Of a stretch of DNA of 39,224 nt, positions 30,408 to 39,224 are shown piece after piece (within the stretch, counting starts at the first letter, position 1; every line of letters begins with the position of its first letter). Location: the IMG/VR virus record IMGVR_UViG_3300048055_000070, positions 1-39,224 of that record; one strand, given 5' to 3'. Source of the DNA: a virus. The notes beneath the pieces are model-generated. The model saw only the letters and a list, made by a program, of their open reading frames with translations. It searched no databases and was not told the origin of the DNA. The position numbers and the translations under genes are program-made.

Positions 30408-32963
30408 ATGGCATCATTCGTAACTTTTAACGGAGTCACAAAGTACCGTCCAGGTGGTATTACTCGTGTACGTGCGTCCTCGCTTGAACAAATCACCCCC
30501 TCCGAGAATGGCATCATCGCCCTGATTGGCGAATCCGAGGGTGGTGCTCCTGGTTTAACGACCGGGTTGGTAACACACAACGACCCAACACGCGCTATCT
30601 CTGAGTTCCGCTCTGGTGCTCTTGTTGACGCTGCCCGTCTGGCATTCCAGTCATCAAACGACCCCGATGTCCCGGGAGGCGCGAGTGCGGTGCTGCTGTA
30701 CAAGACCAACCAGTCCACACAAGCAACCCTGACGCTGCCAACAGAAGAAGCTTCTTTCGTCGCAGGTACACTCGACACCCCACTTACCGCAACAGGCGGT
30801 TCCGTCACCACAGTAATTGACACCACAGACATCGGTACCCTTTTTGCGGACGATGAATTGAATGGCAAGTTCCTGGTACTGCGCCCGTTCACAGGCACTG
30901 TGGAGGTACGACCGATTACTGACTTTGTGAGTTCTACAGATACCATCACAGTCGATCCTGCTTTTTCTGGTGCGGCAATCGCTGCGGACGAGTACCTTAT
31001 CCTAGAAAACGAAGTTTACAATGTAAGTGCAGCAACCGCCACAGGTACCACAGTAACTTGGGTAAACGGCGGACTTACGGCCGATGCTGAGATTGGTCGC
31101 TGGTTGCACATCCAAGTAGACGAAACGACTACATATCTTCGTAGAATCACTGACAACGAAGTAGGTACAATTACGGTAGACCCGGCGTTGCCTACAATTG
31201 CTGCTGGGGCCTATGCTCAGATTCTACCAAACGCGGTGGACCTTACTACCCGAGACTACGGGGCACACACAAACAATGTGAACATCGACTTGGACGACGG
31301 GGCATCGCCCACCAACTCCTTAGTGGCTGCGGTGGAGTTTGAGGGCCTTGATGAAACGTCACAGACCATTGGCGGCGTTCCTTTCTTGAAGGTTCTTTAT
31401 AAGGGTGGGGCCAATGTGCCGACTGTTGAGGGACCTGTCGCCTCAGGTACAACCGCGTCCACCATCGAATTCACAGGGGGTCAGACGGTAGACGCTCACG
31501 TTGGAGAGCAGTTTTACAGCGAAGAACTCAATGAATTCAGTACTGTCATAAGCAACACTGCTTCAGCAGTCACAATTTCACCTGCGTTCTCTGCAGTGCC
31601 TACTTTAGGTACAACAGTTGCAGTGCGAACAGTAACAGAAGGCACCATGACAGTAGTGGGCTCCGCAGGAGTCGCCACGAGCCTAACCACAACCATCACA
31701 GGCGTTACAGGGGACAACCTAAACGTCGCCTTCACCGCAGGTATGACTGTGCGCCAGTTGGCCACCGCCATCAACGCCAACACAAACTACGTTGCCACTA
31801 TACCAAACGGTATCAATGGGGACGTGTTGCTAGCGGCGGACTTTGACTTCGGACCCAACTCGGTTTCTACCGTACTGAATTCCCCGAACATCGCCACAAC
31901 CGGATTGATGCAGAACAACGTAGCGCTTGTTAACTACTTTGAGAACATCTCAGAACTAGTTACAGCAGTCCGTTCTACCGGAGGAGCGCTGGATGGACGA
32001 GGTGCCCCTAAGGCAACTGCCCTACCTGTGTCCTTCACAGGGGGCACACGCGGAATCTCAGCAAACAGCAACTTCCAGGCAGGCTTTGATGCGTTGCTAC
32101 TTGCTCGCGCAAACTCCGTAATCCCCCTCATTGACGAGGATCTAGTAAACGAAGGTAACAGTTCAACTGCTACCTGGGCCGCAGTGGCCGCCCAGCTGGG
32201 TGCCCACGTGGCTGCTGCTCGCGGCGCTTCACAGGAAGCCGCAGGTGAGCGTGGAGGCTTCATTGGATTCCGAGGAACCAGGACAGCCATCGTTAGTGCT
32301 GCAAACTCCATCAATAATATGGACATTGCAATCACAGTGCAGAATCCAACAACCCTAAACTCCGCTGGAGATCTGGAAGAGTTTGGACCTCGTATCTACG
32401 CCACCATGGCTGCGTCCATGCGTGCAGGTGGAGAAGAGATTGGTACTCCATTGACTCACAAGTACATTCGTGTAAGCGAAGTAACACAGGACGCGTCGTG
32501 GGAACCACAGGATACTACAGACTCGACTGCTCTAATCCAGGCGGGTGTTCTGTTCTCCGAGACAGTAGACGGCAAGGGCACTCGTTGGGTCCGGGATTTG
32601 ACCACACACGTGCAGGACGACAACCTGGCCCACACAGAAGGTAGCGTCCGTGACTGTGTCCGTTCGTACGCATACGGCCTACGCACCAACCTTGTAGACA
32701 AGTTCATTGGTAAGAAGGCGAAGCCTGCCACAATCTCTAACGTAAAGGACGTAGTGCTCAACTACTCTGAACGTCGTAGAAGTGAGGGTGTAATCGTGGA
32801 TTCGACTGACCTCACCACAGGAGCAACTATCCGGGCGTACCATAACATAACTGTTACGGCCACGGCTGATAGGGTCACAGTTAACGTAGGTATTTTCCCG
32901 GTCCCAGGTATCAATTTTATCCTAAACGATATCTTCGTAAGGATTCCAAGCCAGTCGGCCTAG
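30408..32963 (+). CDS. Tail sheath protein, 851 aa
   Basis: An 851-residue contractile tail sheath protein, larger than common because of insertions. The N-terminal part has FVTFNGVTKYRPGGITRVRASS and IIALIGESEGGAPG, typical of sheath proteins. The C-terminal part (about 560-851) contains RGFIGFRGTRTAIVSAANSINN, EEFGPRIYATMAASMRAGGEEIGTPLTHKYIRV and an end FPVPGINFILNDIFVRIPS, the conserved sheath core. The middle holds three short beta modules at about 121-203, 204-275 and 340-408 and an inserted domain at about 411-480. AGGAG precedes the ATG. Contraction of this protein drives the tube through the envelope. Confidence 0.9.
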   Translation: MASFVTFNGVTKYRPGGITRVRASSLEQITPSENGIIALIGESEGGAPGLTTGLVTHNDPTRAISEFRSGALVDAARLAFQSSNDPDVPGGASAVLLYKTNQSTQATLTLPTEEASFVAGTLDTPLTATGGSVTTVIDTTDIGTLFADDELNGKFLVLRPFTGTVEVRPITDFVSSTDTITVDPAFSGAAIAADEYLILENEVYNVSAATATGTTVTWVNGGLTADAEIGRWLHIQVDETTTYLRRITDNEVGTITVDPALPTIAAGAYAQILPNAVDLTTRDYGAHTNNVNIDLDDGASPTNSLVAAVEFEGLDETSQTIGGVPFLKVLYKGGANVPTVEGPVASGTTASTIEFTGGQTVDAHVGEQFYSEELNEFSTVISNTASAVTISPAFSAVPTLGTTVAVRTVTEGTMTVVGSAGVATSLTTTITGVTGDNLNVAFTAGMTVRQLATAINANTNYVATIPNGINGDVLLAADFDFGPNSVSTVLNSPNIATTGLMQNNVALVNYFENISELVTAVRSTGGALDGRGAPKATALPVSFTGGTRGISANSNFQAGFDALLLARANSVIPLIDEDLVNEGNSSTATWAAVAAQLGAHVAAARGASQEAAGERGGFIGFRGTRTAIVSAANSINNMDIAITVQNPTTLNSAGDLEEFGPRIYATMAASMRAGGEEIGTPLTHKYIRVSEVTQDASWEPQDTTDSTALIQAGVLFSETVDGKGTRWVRDLTTHVQDDNLAHTEGSVRDCVRSYAYGLRTNLVDKFIGKKAKPATISNVKDVVLNYSERRRSEGVIVDSTDLTTGATIRAYHNITVTATADRVTVNVGIFPVPGINFILNDIFVRIPSQSA

Positions 32964-32992
32964 CACTAAGATAATTTAAGGAGATATATTTC

Positions 32993-33910
32993 ATGCCAGC
33001 ATTAGCAACAGTAGTCACAGATTTTCTCACCGCAGTAAAGTCTGGCCTTAGTACAGGGTCGGATCTAGCCACTCCAGGAAGTGGTAACATTAGAGGAGCA
33101 GCGAAGAACTTCATTCGGTCGCAAGACATGTCTGCCGTTCTTGAGCTTCTTACCGGCGCCATGGACACGGGTACGTTGACTGCAACGGGCGGTACCGCTT
33201 CTACTCTTGTAGACGGTGCTAGTACGTTTGTGCCTAACAGCAGCCAGGTCGGCAATACCCTTACATTCGCAGCCGGCACCACAACCGTGGCACTCCGTGG
33301 GTTGTCTTATGTAATCCAGGATAACACTGGTACGACATTGACGTTCACCACAGCCCTGGCAGGCACACCAGTATCAGGAGATACGTATACCATTGAAGCC
33401 ACAATGGTGGACGCTGCCATTAGCGCCCTACGGGGCACTGGCAGGGGCCTGGCAGACGCTCCCGCAGGCAGCCAGTTTGCCGAGGCTAGAATCGTCGCAG
33501 ACGCACTCACACGCCTGACCGTGTCAACCGGGGGGACAATCACAGAGCGCAACATGGGTGCTCCTGGTTTGCTAACAGCTGCGGGTTCCACGACCACTGT
33601 GGTTAACTTGGCCACTACGCGTGGTACCTACCGGATCGACGAGCTTCGTGGTCTCAAGGTAACTGTTGACACAGAAGCCCCGCGTACAATCATTTCTAAT
33701 AGCGAGTCTGCATTCACAGTAGGACACGCCTACGGCAGCGCTCCAGGCGCAGCAGAGGCGGTATCCATCACGGTAGCGGACAACAGCGCTCACAATACCG
33801 CCCCATCCATCAACTACCTTGCAGGAAGCCAGCCAGGGGATAACGGCCACTTGTCAGCGCAGATTGCAGCAGCACAGGCGGCAGTAGTAGCTTTCGTACT
33901 ACCCACCTAA
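32993..33910 (+). CDS. Beta-module tail protein between sheath and tube, 305 aa
   Basis: A 305-residue Thr/Ala/Gly-rich protein. It contains two beta modules (about 60-135 and 192-260) with the pattern TATGGTASTLVDG...LTFAAGTTT...GTTLTFTTALAG, like those in the sheath. Residues 135-190 look helical (MVDAAISALRGTGRGLAD, QFAEARIVADALTRL). The last 30 residues hold a helix AQIAAAQAAVVAF. The gene lies between sheath and tube, so a tail component or sheath accessory is likely. AAGGAG precedes the ATG. A terminator follows. Confidence 0.7.
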   Translation: MPALATVVTDFLTAVKSGLSTGSDLATPGSGNIRGAAKNFIRSQDMSAVLELLTGAMDTGTLTATGGTASTLVDGASTFVPNSSQVGNTLTFAAGTTTVALRGLSYVIQDNTGTTLTFTTALAGTPVSGDTYTIEATMVDAAISALRGTGRGLADAPAGSQFAEARIVADALTRLTVSTGGTITERNMGAPGLLTAAGSTTTVVNLATTRGTYRIDELRGLKVTVDTEAPRTIISNSESAFTVGHAYGSAPGAAEAVSITVADNSAHNTAPSINYLAGSQPGDNGHLSAQIAAAQAAVVAFVLPT

Positions 33911-33920
33911 CATACAATTT

Positions 33921-33969
33921 GGGGGCAGGCAGAGCGTATCCCCTCTGCTCGTAAGCCCTGCCCCTGATT
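33921..33969 (+). terminator. Probable terminator before the tube gene
   Basis: GGGGCAGG (33922-33929) pairs with CCTGCCCC (33957-33964), and an inner CAGAG/CTCTG hairpin could form instead. The run after it is T-rich but broken (TGATTCTTTCTT), so termination may be partial, which would let sheath and tube be expressed at different levels. Confidence 0.55.
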
Positions 33970-33974
33970 CTTTC

Positions 33975-34003
33975 TTGCGTAAAACGTCAATAGATTATAG
34001 AAT
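33975..34003 (+). promoter_or_regulatory. Sigma70-type promoter for the tail tube gene
   Basis: The -35 box TTGCGT (33975-33980), 17-base spacer and -10 box TAGAAT (33998-34003) are followed by a predicted start near 34010. A 6-bp hairpin GTACGA/TCGTAC (34005-34023) would lie at the 5' end of the message, just before AAGGAG and the ATG at 34036. Separate promotion of the tube gene fits its need for high copy number. Confidence 0.7.
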
Positions 34004-34035
34004 AGTACGAGTACTTATCGTACAAGGAGTTTAAG

Positions 34036-34494
34036 ATGGCAAACACATTTTCAGGCGCACGATCAGTTTTCTTTGTGGACAACGGTGGGGGACCCGTGCC
34101 CGTAGGCTTTGCCGCCGGCGTTTCAGGGGAAGAACTACTGAACATGGAACCGGTAGAAACCCTGGGATTGCTAGAAGTTAGAGAGCACGTAGAGGTCGGG
34201 TACACCTGCTCGCTCAGTGCTCAAATCTTCCGCGTGGTTGGAGAATCCATCAAGCAACAGGGAATCATGCCACGCCAGGAGGACATGCTGGTTAACGGCG
34301 AAATGGAGTGCATGATCAAAGACTCCGGTATTGCCCAGCACGGCAGGAACTCACAGTTGAGTAACACCACAGTACAGCTGTTCCAAGGCGTAAAATGTTC
34401 AGGACATAGCTTTGACATTTCTGCTCGTGGTGTGGTACAAGAGAACGTAACGTTCGTTGCAATCCGCACGATCGATGAGCTAGAATCAGTTTAA
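34036..34494 (+). CDS. Tail tube protein, 152 aa
   Basis: A 152-residue tail tube protein of the contractile-tail type. FSGARSVFFVDNGGGPVPVGFAAGVSGEELLNMEPVETLGLLEVREHVEVGYTCSLSA and RVVGESIKQQGIMP match what I know of such tubes. It assembles inside the sheath and passes DNA. Strong ribosome site AAGGAG and its own promoter fit its abundance. It is the gene after the sheath unit, as in other contractile-tail phages. Confidence 0.88.
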   Translation: MANTFSGARSVFFVDNGGGPVPVGFAAGVSGEELLNMEPVETLGLLEVREHVEVGYTCSLSAQIFRVVGESIKQQGIMPRQEDMLVNGEMECMIKDSGIAQHGRNSQLSNTTVQLFQGVKCSGHSFDISARGVVQENVTFVAIRTIDELESV

Positions 34495-34514
34495 TAACTA
34501 AATGAGGGGAAAGA

Positions 34515-34973
34515 ATGGCAAAAGCAGCAAAAGCAACACACATTTTCAATTTTTCACACCAGTCTAAAGAGGACGGTAAAACTTACGCAGGCACGTTCTC
34601 GTGCAAGCGTCTGTCCATTGCAGACATGCAGCGAGTCCGCGTTCACCAAGCACAGCTAAACGGTGGGATGCACTATGACGATGAAACACCTGGGTACGGC
34701 GTAGACGCATATACCAACGGTATTAGCCTCGTCATTTCTAGACTTAAGACTGCATTGGTAACGACACCAGAGTGGTGGGACTTGGAAGAAATCACCGACA
34801 TGGAACTTGTCCTGGAGGTGCATACAAAGCTTATCGAGTACTACGATACCTTTCGACCAAAGTCTAACGAAACGGTGTCAGGAAGCAGCCAAGAAAGCAA
34901 TACGGTCACCGACGCTGGAGCAAAGACTCCGGGCATGGTGGGAGGAAAGGTACTCGACGCCCTCGCGCCATAA
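34515..34973 (+). CDS. Tail assembly chaperone, short product, 152 aa
   Basis: A 152-residue protein right after the tube gene and two genes before the tape measure, where tail assembly chaperones lie. The sequence has SIADMQRVRVHQAQLNGGMHYDDE, then a helical part LEEITDMELVLEVHTKLIEYYDTFRP and a polar C-terminus. Chaperones coat the tape measure protein until the tube is built. A GAGGGGA site precedes the ATG. The +1 frame of its 3' end codes for a second product without a good start codon of its own, so a programmed frameshift is probable, as in the lambda G/GT pair. Confidence 0.8.
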   Translation: MAKAAKATHIFNFSHQSKEDGKTYAGTFSCKRLSIADMQRVRVHQAQLNGGMHYDDETPGYGVDAYTNGISLVISRLKTALVTTPEWWDLEEITDMELVLEVHTKLIEYYDTFRPKSNETVSGSSQESNTVTDAGAKTPGMVGGKVLDALAP

Positions 34974-35328
34974 TCCCCTATTTGAGGATTGTACGATAGA
35001 CGAGCTTCTTACTGATTTCTACGCGGACGCGTACAGAAAAAACCCGATGGAAGTTCACCGTAATGAAGACGGTGAAATACAGCTTACGAATACAGGAGAC
35101 CCCTACGTAGACAAATGGGAAGCTGAAATTGCGTCTGGGTTGGCCCCCAACATGACAGAGGCGTTCACGGCAGACGAGATGGACTGGTTCAAGCGTACCA
35201 GGTTAAGAAGTGTAGACCGCGTAGGGTACCAGCAGGCCGTGCAGGAGTTTGAAGAACGACGAGCACCAAAGAAAGAAGCTCCCCCAAAATACAGCAGCCC
35301 CTTTATGACCTTCGGAGATGATGACTAA
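34807..35328 (+). CDS. Tail assembly chaperone, frameshift extension (T-like part)
   Basis: A frame in +1 relation to the short chaperone that overlaps its last 167 bases. The overlap part (LEQRLRAWWEERYSTPSRHNPLF) reads like protein, then CTIDELLTDFYADAYRKNPMEVH. No ATG occurs before 35049 and the only early start is a TTG without ribosome site, so I infer it is made as a fusion by a +1 or -2 shift somewhere in 34807-34973. It ends by overlap with the tape measure start (TAATG). I do not identify the slippery site. Confidence 0.7.
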   Translation: MSWRCIQSLSSTTIPFDQSLTKRCQEAAKKAIRSPTLEQRLRAWWEERYSTPSRHNPLFEDCTIDELLTDFYADAYRKNPMEVHRNEDGEIQLTNTGDPYVDKWEAEIASGLAPNMTEAFTADEMDWFKRTRLRSVDRVGYQQAVQEFEERRAPKKEAPPKYSSPFMTFGDDD

Positions 35329-37265
35329 TGACCATTACTAAGCCTATTGATAAGCGCATTAGAGCGGTCGTAAAGGACATTGGCAAAATCTTCACCCGCA
35401 GCACCAAGGAGGAGCGTGAGTCAAAACGCACCCAGAGGGACGCTACCGCACAGCTTAAGGCCCAAAACAAGATTATTCGGGCGCGTGTAGTCCTCACAGA
35501 GAAGGAAGCGAAGATAAAAAAGAGGGTGCGTGAAGAGGAGCGCAGGGCTAACCCAGAGGGCGGTAGCGGTGGCAGTGGTGGTGGTGGTGGTGGTGGCCGT
35601 AGCGGGCGCGACAAGAGCGCTTTTTCCACTGATTTAAAGAACATCGCCAAGCGGACACTAGCAGCCGTCCCCGCCGCTGTAGTGACTGCGGCGGCTTTCT
35701 ACGCTAGATCTGCTATAGCCAAGTACACAGGCAACCTCAAGGTACAGCGGGGCATGATGGGAATGCTCGGCAAACGTGCCCGGGACATGAATCCATTTAT
35801 AGATGCCACCCAAACGTACACGACAGATGAGACGTTCGGTGCGATGCGGAGCATCGGGCGAGCTACAGGTAACGTAACCCCTGCACATCTACGTGCTGCG
35901 GAGAACGCGGAACTACAGCACGGTTTGTCTGCTGACGAATCGGCTAACTCGATGGGCTCGTTCCGTCGTGCTGGGTACCGCAATGGCGCAGAGGTTAAGG
36001 CGTTTGAGAAGACGCTAGCGAGCGGTTTTGCGACCGGGTTAGAGCGCCAGCGAATAGGCGAGCACTTGTCCAATGTGGACGCAGGCATTGCTGCTGTAGG
36101 GGAAAATACCACAGGACTGGTGGATGCTGACGGGATTAACAAAGCCCTGGTAGCCATCGGCGGTATCAAGGGTATGCAGGGTGCCCGTGGGGGCGCAGTA
36201 CACCAGAAACTACAAGGGTTCTTCCAGTCAGCCGCCTCCGGGGGAATGGATGACGAGCGGCAAGCTCTGGCCCTACAGGCTATGGGATTTGGTGGCCCTG
36301 GTAGCCAGGTAGACTACTTTACTGCCCTAAAGAAGTTGGACAAGGGCGCTAACATAGAGAACGTAAGGGCAATAATCGACGGGGCGAGGGGTCGCCACAG
36401 TGGCGACAACGCGATGACTGCCCACGAAGTATCAAGAATGACCGGCATATCTCAGACAGTGTCAGAGGAACTGGTGAGCGCCGCGGCTAGTGGTGGAATG
36501 GATGATAGTACCCTAGACGCTAAAATACAGGAAGCCATCAACTCAAGCAAACCTGTAGATGAGCAAATACTTTCTGAGCTTAAGAAAATAGCGAACAACG
36601 ACCGAACGGAGCAAAAGGGAGGTAAAACACTAATAGATGAAGCGCTAAAGTTGCAAACAACGATAAACGAAAACATCGCTAAACTGATGCCGCTAGTTAA
36701 CGACCTCTTAACAATGGTGAACGATGTCTTGGCAGACGCTGAGGAAGCTAGGAAAGAATCCTCATTTTGGAGCGCAATCATGCCCGACCCAGAGATGGGT
36801 AAGTTTGGTAGACTAGTAAAGGATACTGCCGACCCAGAGGCGCAGGCAGACGCGTTAGCACGACTGCGCGCACAAGAAGCAAAGGTGGCCGCCGCCGAGG
36901 CGGAATTGGTCGCCTACGGCCCGTCCCGTAATAACGGAAATGGACGACAAGGACAGGTGGGATACGACCCCGATAGAGGCGTGCTGATGGAGAAGGTTGC
37001 TGATGAAAAAGAGACACTGGAGGATATGAACCTGCTCGTCACGCGCCAGCAAGCACGGCAACAAAAGGAGAACGAAGCAGAAAGGAAGGCTGGCCGGCCT
37101 GTCTCAACATCCCCTATGGCTCTCACAGGCGTCACAGCGGCAGCCGAAGCCGACGCTACCACGAGGTTGGCAGAGCAACTCGCTGGCAGCCTTCGGACTG
37201 CGCACGCCACCGCCGGTGCGCCCCCGCCCGAACCATCCGGTACCTCCGGAGGGACCTCCCAGTAA
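35328..37265 (+). CDS. Tail tape measure protein, 645 aa
   Basis: A 645-residue tape measure protein, rather short, so the tail should be short for a myovirus. The N-terminus is basic and helical (RIRAVVKDIGKIFTR), then a glycine/serine stretch (EGGSGGSGGGGGGG), a hydrophobic stretch KRTLAAVPAAVVTAAAFYARSAIA (about 109-129) that may insert in the membrane, a large helical part rich in Gly-Met-Asp, and Ala/Glu coiled coil to the C-terminus. It sets tail length and is ejected. It follows the chaperone by one-base overlap and precedes the hub gene. Confidence 0.85.
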   Translation: MTITKPIDKRIRAVVKDIGKIFTRSTKEERESKRTQRDATAQLKAQNKIIRARVVLTEKEAKIKKRVREEERRANPEGGSGGSGGGGGGGRSGRDKSAFSTDLKNIAKRTLAAVPAAVVTAAAFYARSAIAKYTGNLKVQRGMMGMLGKRARDMNPFIDATQTYTTDETFGAMRSIGRATGNVTPAHLRAAENAELQHGLSADESANSMGSFRRAGYRNGAEVKAFEKTLASGFATGLERQRIGEHLSNVDAGIAAVGENTTGLVDADGINKALVAIGGIKGMQGARGGAVHQKLQGFFQSAASGGMDDERQALALQAMGFGGPGSQVDYFTALKKLDKGANIENVRAIIDGARGRHSGDNAMTAHEVSRMTGISQTVSEELVSAAASGGMDDSTLDAKIQEAINSSKPVDEQILSELKKIANNDRTEQKGGKTLIDEALKLQTTINENIAKLMPLVNDLLTMVNDVLADAEEARKESSFWSAIMPDPEMGKFGRLVKDTADPEAQADALARLRAQEAKVAAAEAELVAYGPSRNNGNGRQGQVGYDPDRGVLMEKVADEKETLEDMNLLVTRQQARQQKENEAERKAGRPVSTSPMALTGVTAAAEADATTRLAEQLAGSLRTAHATAGAPPPEPSGTSGGTSQ

Positions 37266-39224
37266 TGTCTGCAATAACACAGAGGAACGGCGCGTTGGGG
37301 CCAGACGGAGTACACCGTTATCTTACAAAGTGTAAGGTGATTGTGCATAGCCACGTGGCTGGCACGTTCGACATATCTCAAGATGTACAAACCATAGGCA
37401 CGTCCAAGAACCTCAAGGGAATCGGCCAGGCGCACATAAGCTTAACTGCGTCCTACAATTTCCTACAGTTCATATTCCCTAACGACTACATCAATATCTA
37501 CCTAGACATCGGTGACGGGGAGGGATTAACCCGTATCTTCTTTGGATACGTAGACCAGATAACAGAGAACTGGACCGTGTCAGACACAGGGGAGAACAAC
37601 ACCTCCTACGTAGTCAACTGCTCGGATTGGCAAAAAGCACTAGAAAAGACATCCATCTACCAAAACCCCCACATCGCACAACGAAAGGATATTGGAGGAA
37701 AGCAGTTTGGTACCGTCAATATAGGTGGGCTAACTCTGATGGCTCGGGGAGTTACTGCGAGTGGCTCCCCCTCTGACGTGGTACAGAACCTGCTGAGCAT
37801 GTTGCTAGGCTACGGTACGCAGTTCATGCTACCCGACCAGTTCGGTGCAGACAAGAACGTAGTGACCAACAACCGGACTAGACGGAAGCAGGCCCTTGCA
37901 GGAGCACTAGGCCCTGTCGCACGGCAGCTAGCCCTACACCCTGAGATGTACACCCGCTTCCAGGCAGACGTAGAGGCTAAGTCAAACGCCGCAATAACAG
38001 AGTTGCAGTCTCTCTCCGACGCAGATAAGTACGCCTTCTTGCAGGAGAAGTACTTCTTGGACGCCAGCACAGTAAGCAAGAGTAACGCCCTACACGATGT
38101 CAACAAAATGCGCCAGCTGCTTAACGAACGCGACTTCAGAATCCGCGTAGGAAGCCACGGCATGGGTGCAGACCAACGTCCAATGGACAAGGACTTGTTG
38201 GAGCAAATACACTCAATAGACAACAACGCTATTTACTCGTTGTTGGACATAGTTGACACGCACTCCTACGTGGAGTCAGGCGCTATCGACGGCTGGATAA
38301 CCAGTACAGGTATATGGCAGGGGATCGGGTCAGTCAACCAACTGCTGAACAACTACGCAAACTCTGACATAAATGAGTTGTTCTACGACCTGCGTCCGAT
38401 GACAGACGTGGAGCATTTCAATCCTACAGATTACCTGCATACCCCTGACGAGATCAACGGCAACGTTGACCACACCCACCAGTCACCGGATGGTATCCGG
38501 TACGTGCCTTGCGTGGTCATGCGGGAGTACCCGTACAGCACTATCCCTAGTATTGAAGGTAAAGACATCCGGGTTAGACTACAGGCGGACAACCAGAGCA
38601 CTACCGCATTGGTGGGTACAATCCCAATTGGTGCAATATTCTCCGACCAGCCCAACCTACCTGGGAGGCACGAAGTTCCAATTAAGGCCTACGCGGTGGA
38701 GACGATCGTGTCAGGTACTCCTAAGATCGCCAAGAAGATAATGGATGTTGCTGTAATAACAACCAGGGAGATACGAAGCTCCAACTTCAGCAGAAGCGAC
38801 GCTGACCATTTCAATCTGTTTGAACTCACGAGCGGGTCAGCCCAGCTGACCTCGATGAAGTACCTCACTTCAGACATCCTACCAATCATAACACCTATCC
38901 ATATAATGCGGCACGGCCTGCGTACCAAGATGGTAACCTCCCTCTTTGCCAACTTCAGCTTCGGGGGCACCGTCCAACGTGATAGCGAGGGTGTTGCAAC
39001 GACAGCATCTGTTGCGTCTGACGCGTCTGTAGAGGAATCAGCGTTTAGCGTAACGATGACAACAAGTGTTGTTATCCCTATTGAAGAGGGCGCGAACAAC
39101 CAAGGACAGGTAAGCTCTGTGTACGGATACCGTCCTAGGCGGGCTGGCGGTGCTGTGACGAACACCCCCCAAGACGGAGGTAACTGGGTGTTCCACAACG
39201 GAGTAGACATCCGCGCCGCCGTAG
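37265..39224 (+). CDS. Baseplate hub / tail protein with C-terminal M23 peptidase domain (partial at window end)
   Basis: At least 653 residues, cut by the window end. The first half (VIVHSHVAGTFDISQDVQTIGTSKN, FNFLQFIFPNDYINIYLDIGDGEG, FFGYVDQITENW) has the beta-rich style of phage baseplate hub proteins. Near the end QVSSVYGYRPRRAGG followed by H644-N-G-V-D648 matches the first motif (HxxxD) of M23 endopeptidases, which cut peptidoglycan cross-bridges with zinc. The second zinc motif (HxH) would lie beyond the window. This combination would let the hub open the cell wall. It begins one base inside the tape measure stop. Confidence 0.75.
   Translation, partial: MSAITQRNGALGPDGVHRYLTKCKVIVHSHVAGTFDISQDVQTIGTSKNLKGIGQAHISLTASYNFLQFIFPNDYINIYLDIGDGEGLTRIFFGYVDQITENWTVSDTGENNTSYVVNCSDWQKALEKTSIYQNPHIAQRKDIGGKQFGTVNIGGLTLMARGVTASGSPSDVVQNLLSMLLGYGTQFMLPDQFGADKNVVTNNRTRRKQALAGALGPVARQLALHPEMYTRFQADVEAKSNAAITELQSLSDADKYAFLQEKYFLDASTVSKSNALHDVNKMRQLLNERDFRIRVGSHGMGADQRPMDKDLLEQIHSIDNNAIYSLLDIVDTHSYVESGAIDGWITSTGIWQGIGSVNQLLNNYANSDINELFYDLRPMTDVEHFNPTDYLHTPDEINGNVDHTHQSPDGIRYVPCVVMREYPYSTIPSIEGKDIRVRLQADNQSTTALVGTIPIGAIFSDQPNLPGRHEVPIKAYAVETIVSGTPKIAKKIMDVAVITTREIRSSNFSRSDADHFNLFELTSGSAQLTSMKYLTSDILPIITPIHIMRHGLRTKMVTSLFANFSFGGTVQRDSEGVATTASVASDASVEESAFSVTMTTSVVIPIEEGANNQGQVSSVYGYRPRRAGGAVTNTPQDGGNWVFHNGVDIRAAV

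Noticed and set aside
36452-37435. Minus-strand frames across the tape measure and hub genes.
   Set aside because: They are shadows of long plus-strand coding regions.

Overview
This window is a stretch of a tailed bacteriophage genome with a contractile tail (myovirus morphology). A HK97-type head set is recognisable: portal, prohead protease, scaffold-like protein and major capsid protein. It is followed by head-tail joining proteins, a tail sheath, a tail tube, a tail assembly chaperone pair read in two frames, a tape measure protein and the start of a baseplate hub with a cell-wall peptidase domain. Almost every gene lies on the plus strand and most junctions are overlaps of the TAATG or ATGA type. 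Nothing in the sequence identifies the host. Promoters of sigma70 type and Shine-Dalgarno sites point to a bacterium. The terminase and lysis genes are not in the window.

Positions 1-2400 are an accessory block. It holds tRNA genes for Ser(UGA), Glu(UUC), Thr(UGU), Gln(UUG) and Gln(CUG), several small proteins and a Nudix hydrolase. A sixth tRNA gene, Gly(UCC), appears split in its T-arm by an AT-rich homing endonuclease gene on the minus strand. Positions 2405-8115 carry a beta-class DNA methyltransferase, an ATP-dependent DNA ligase with a WGR-like N-terminal part, and three tandem GC-rich paralogues that all begin with a DPRLTPE motif. Small cysteine-rich or membrane proteins, an S4-like protein, a membrane protein with an HExxH motif and a cupin-like protein follow.

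Positions 8115-20902 are the least understood part. A 904-residue repetitive coiled-coil protein and a small acidic protein precede the portal. After the portal come about ten genes with no clear family, one of which encodes an 855-residue protein whose C-terminal half carries the hallmarks of a PI3/4-kinase- or HipA-like kinase. That protein shares a 44-residue module, 34 of 44 residues identical, with the 904-residue protein. Because both flank the portal gene, I infer that they may be packaged in the head and delivered to the host, but the sequence does not prove this.

Positions 21014-39224 are the canonical structural block, separated from what precedes by a promoter and a strong terminator. 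Terminators also follow the capsid gene, the 103-residue gene at 24977 and the gene at 32993. Promoters stand before 25396 and before the tube gene. The capsid protein seems to carry a fibronectin-III-like insertion. A short beta-rich module recurs in several neck and tail proteins.
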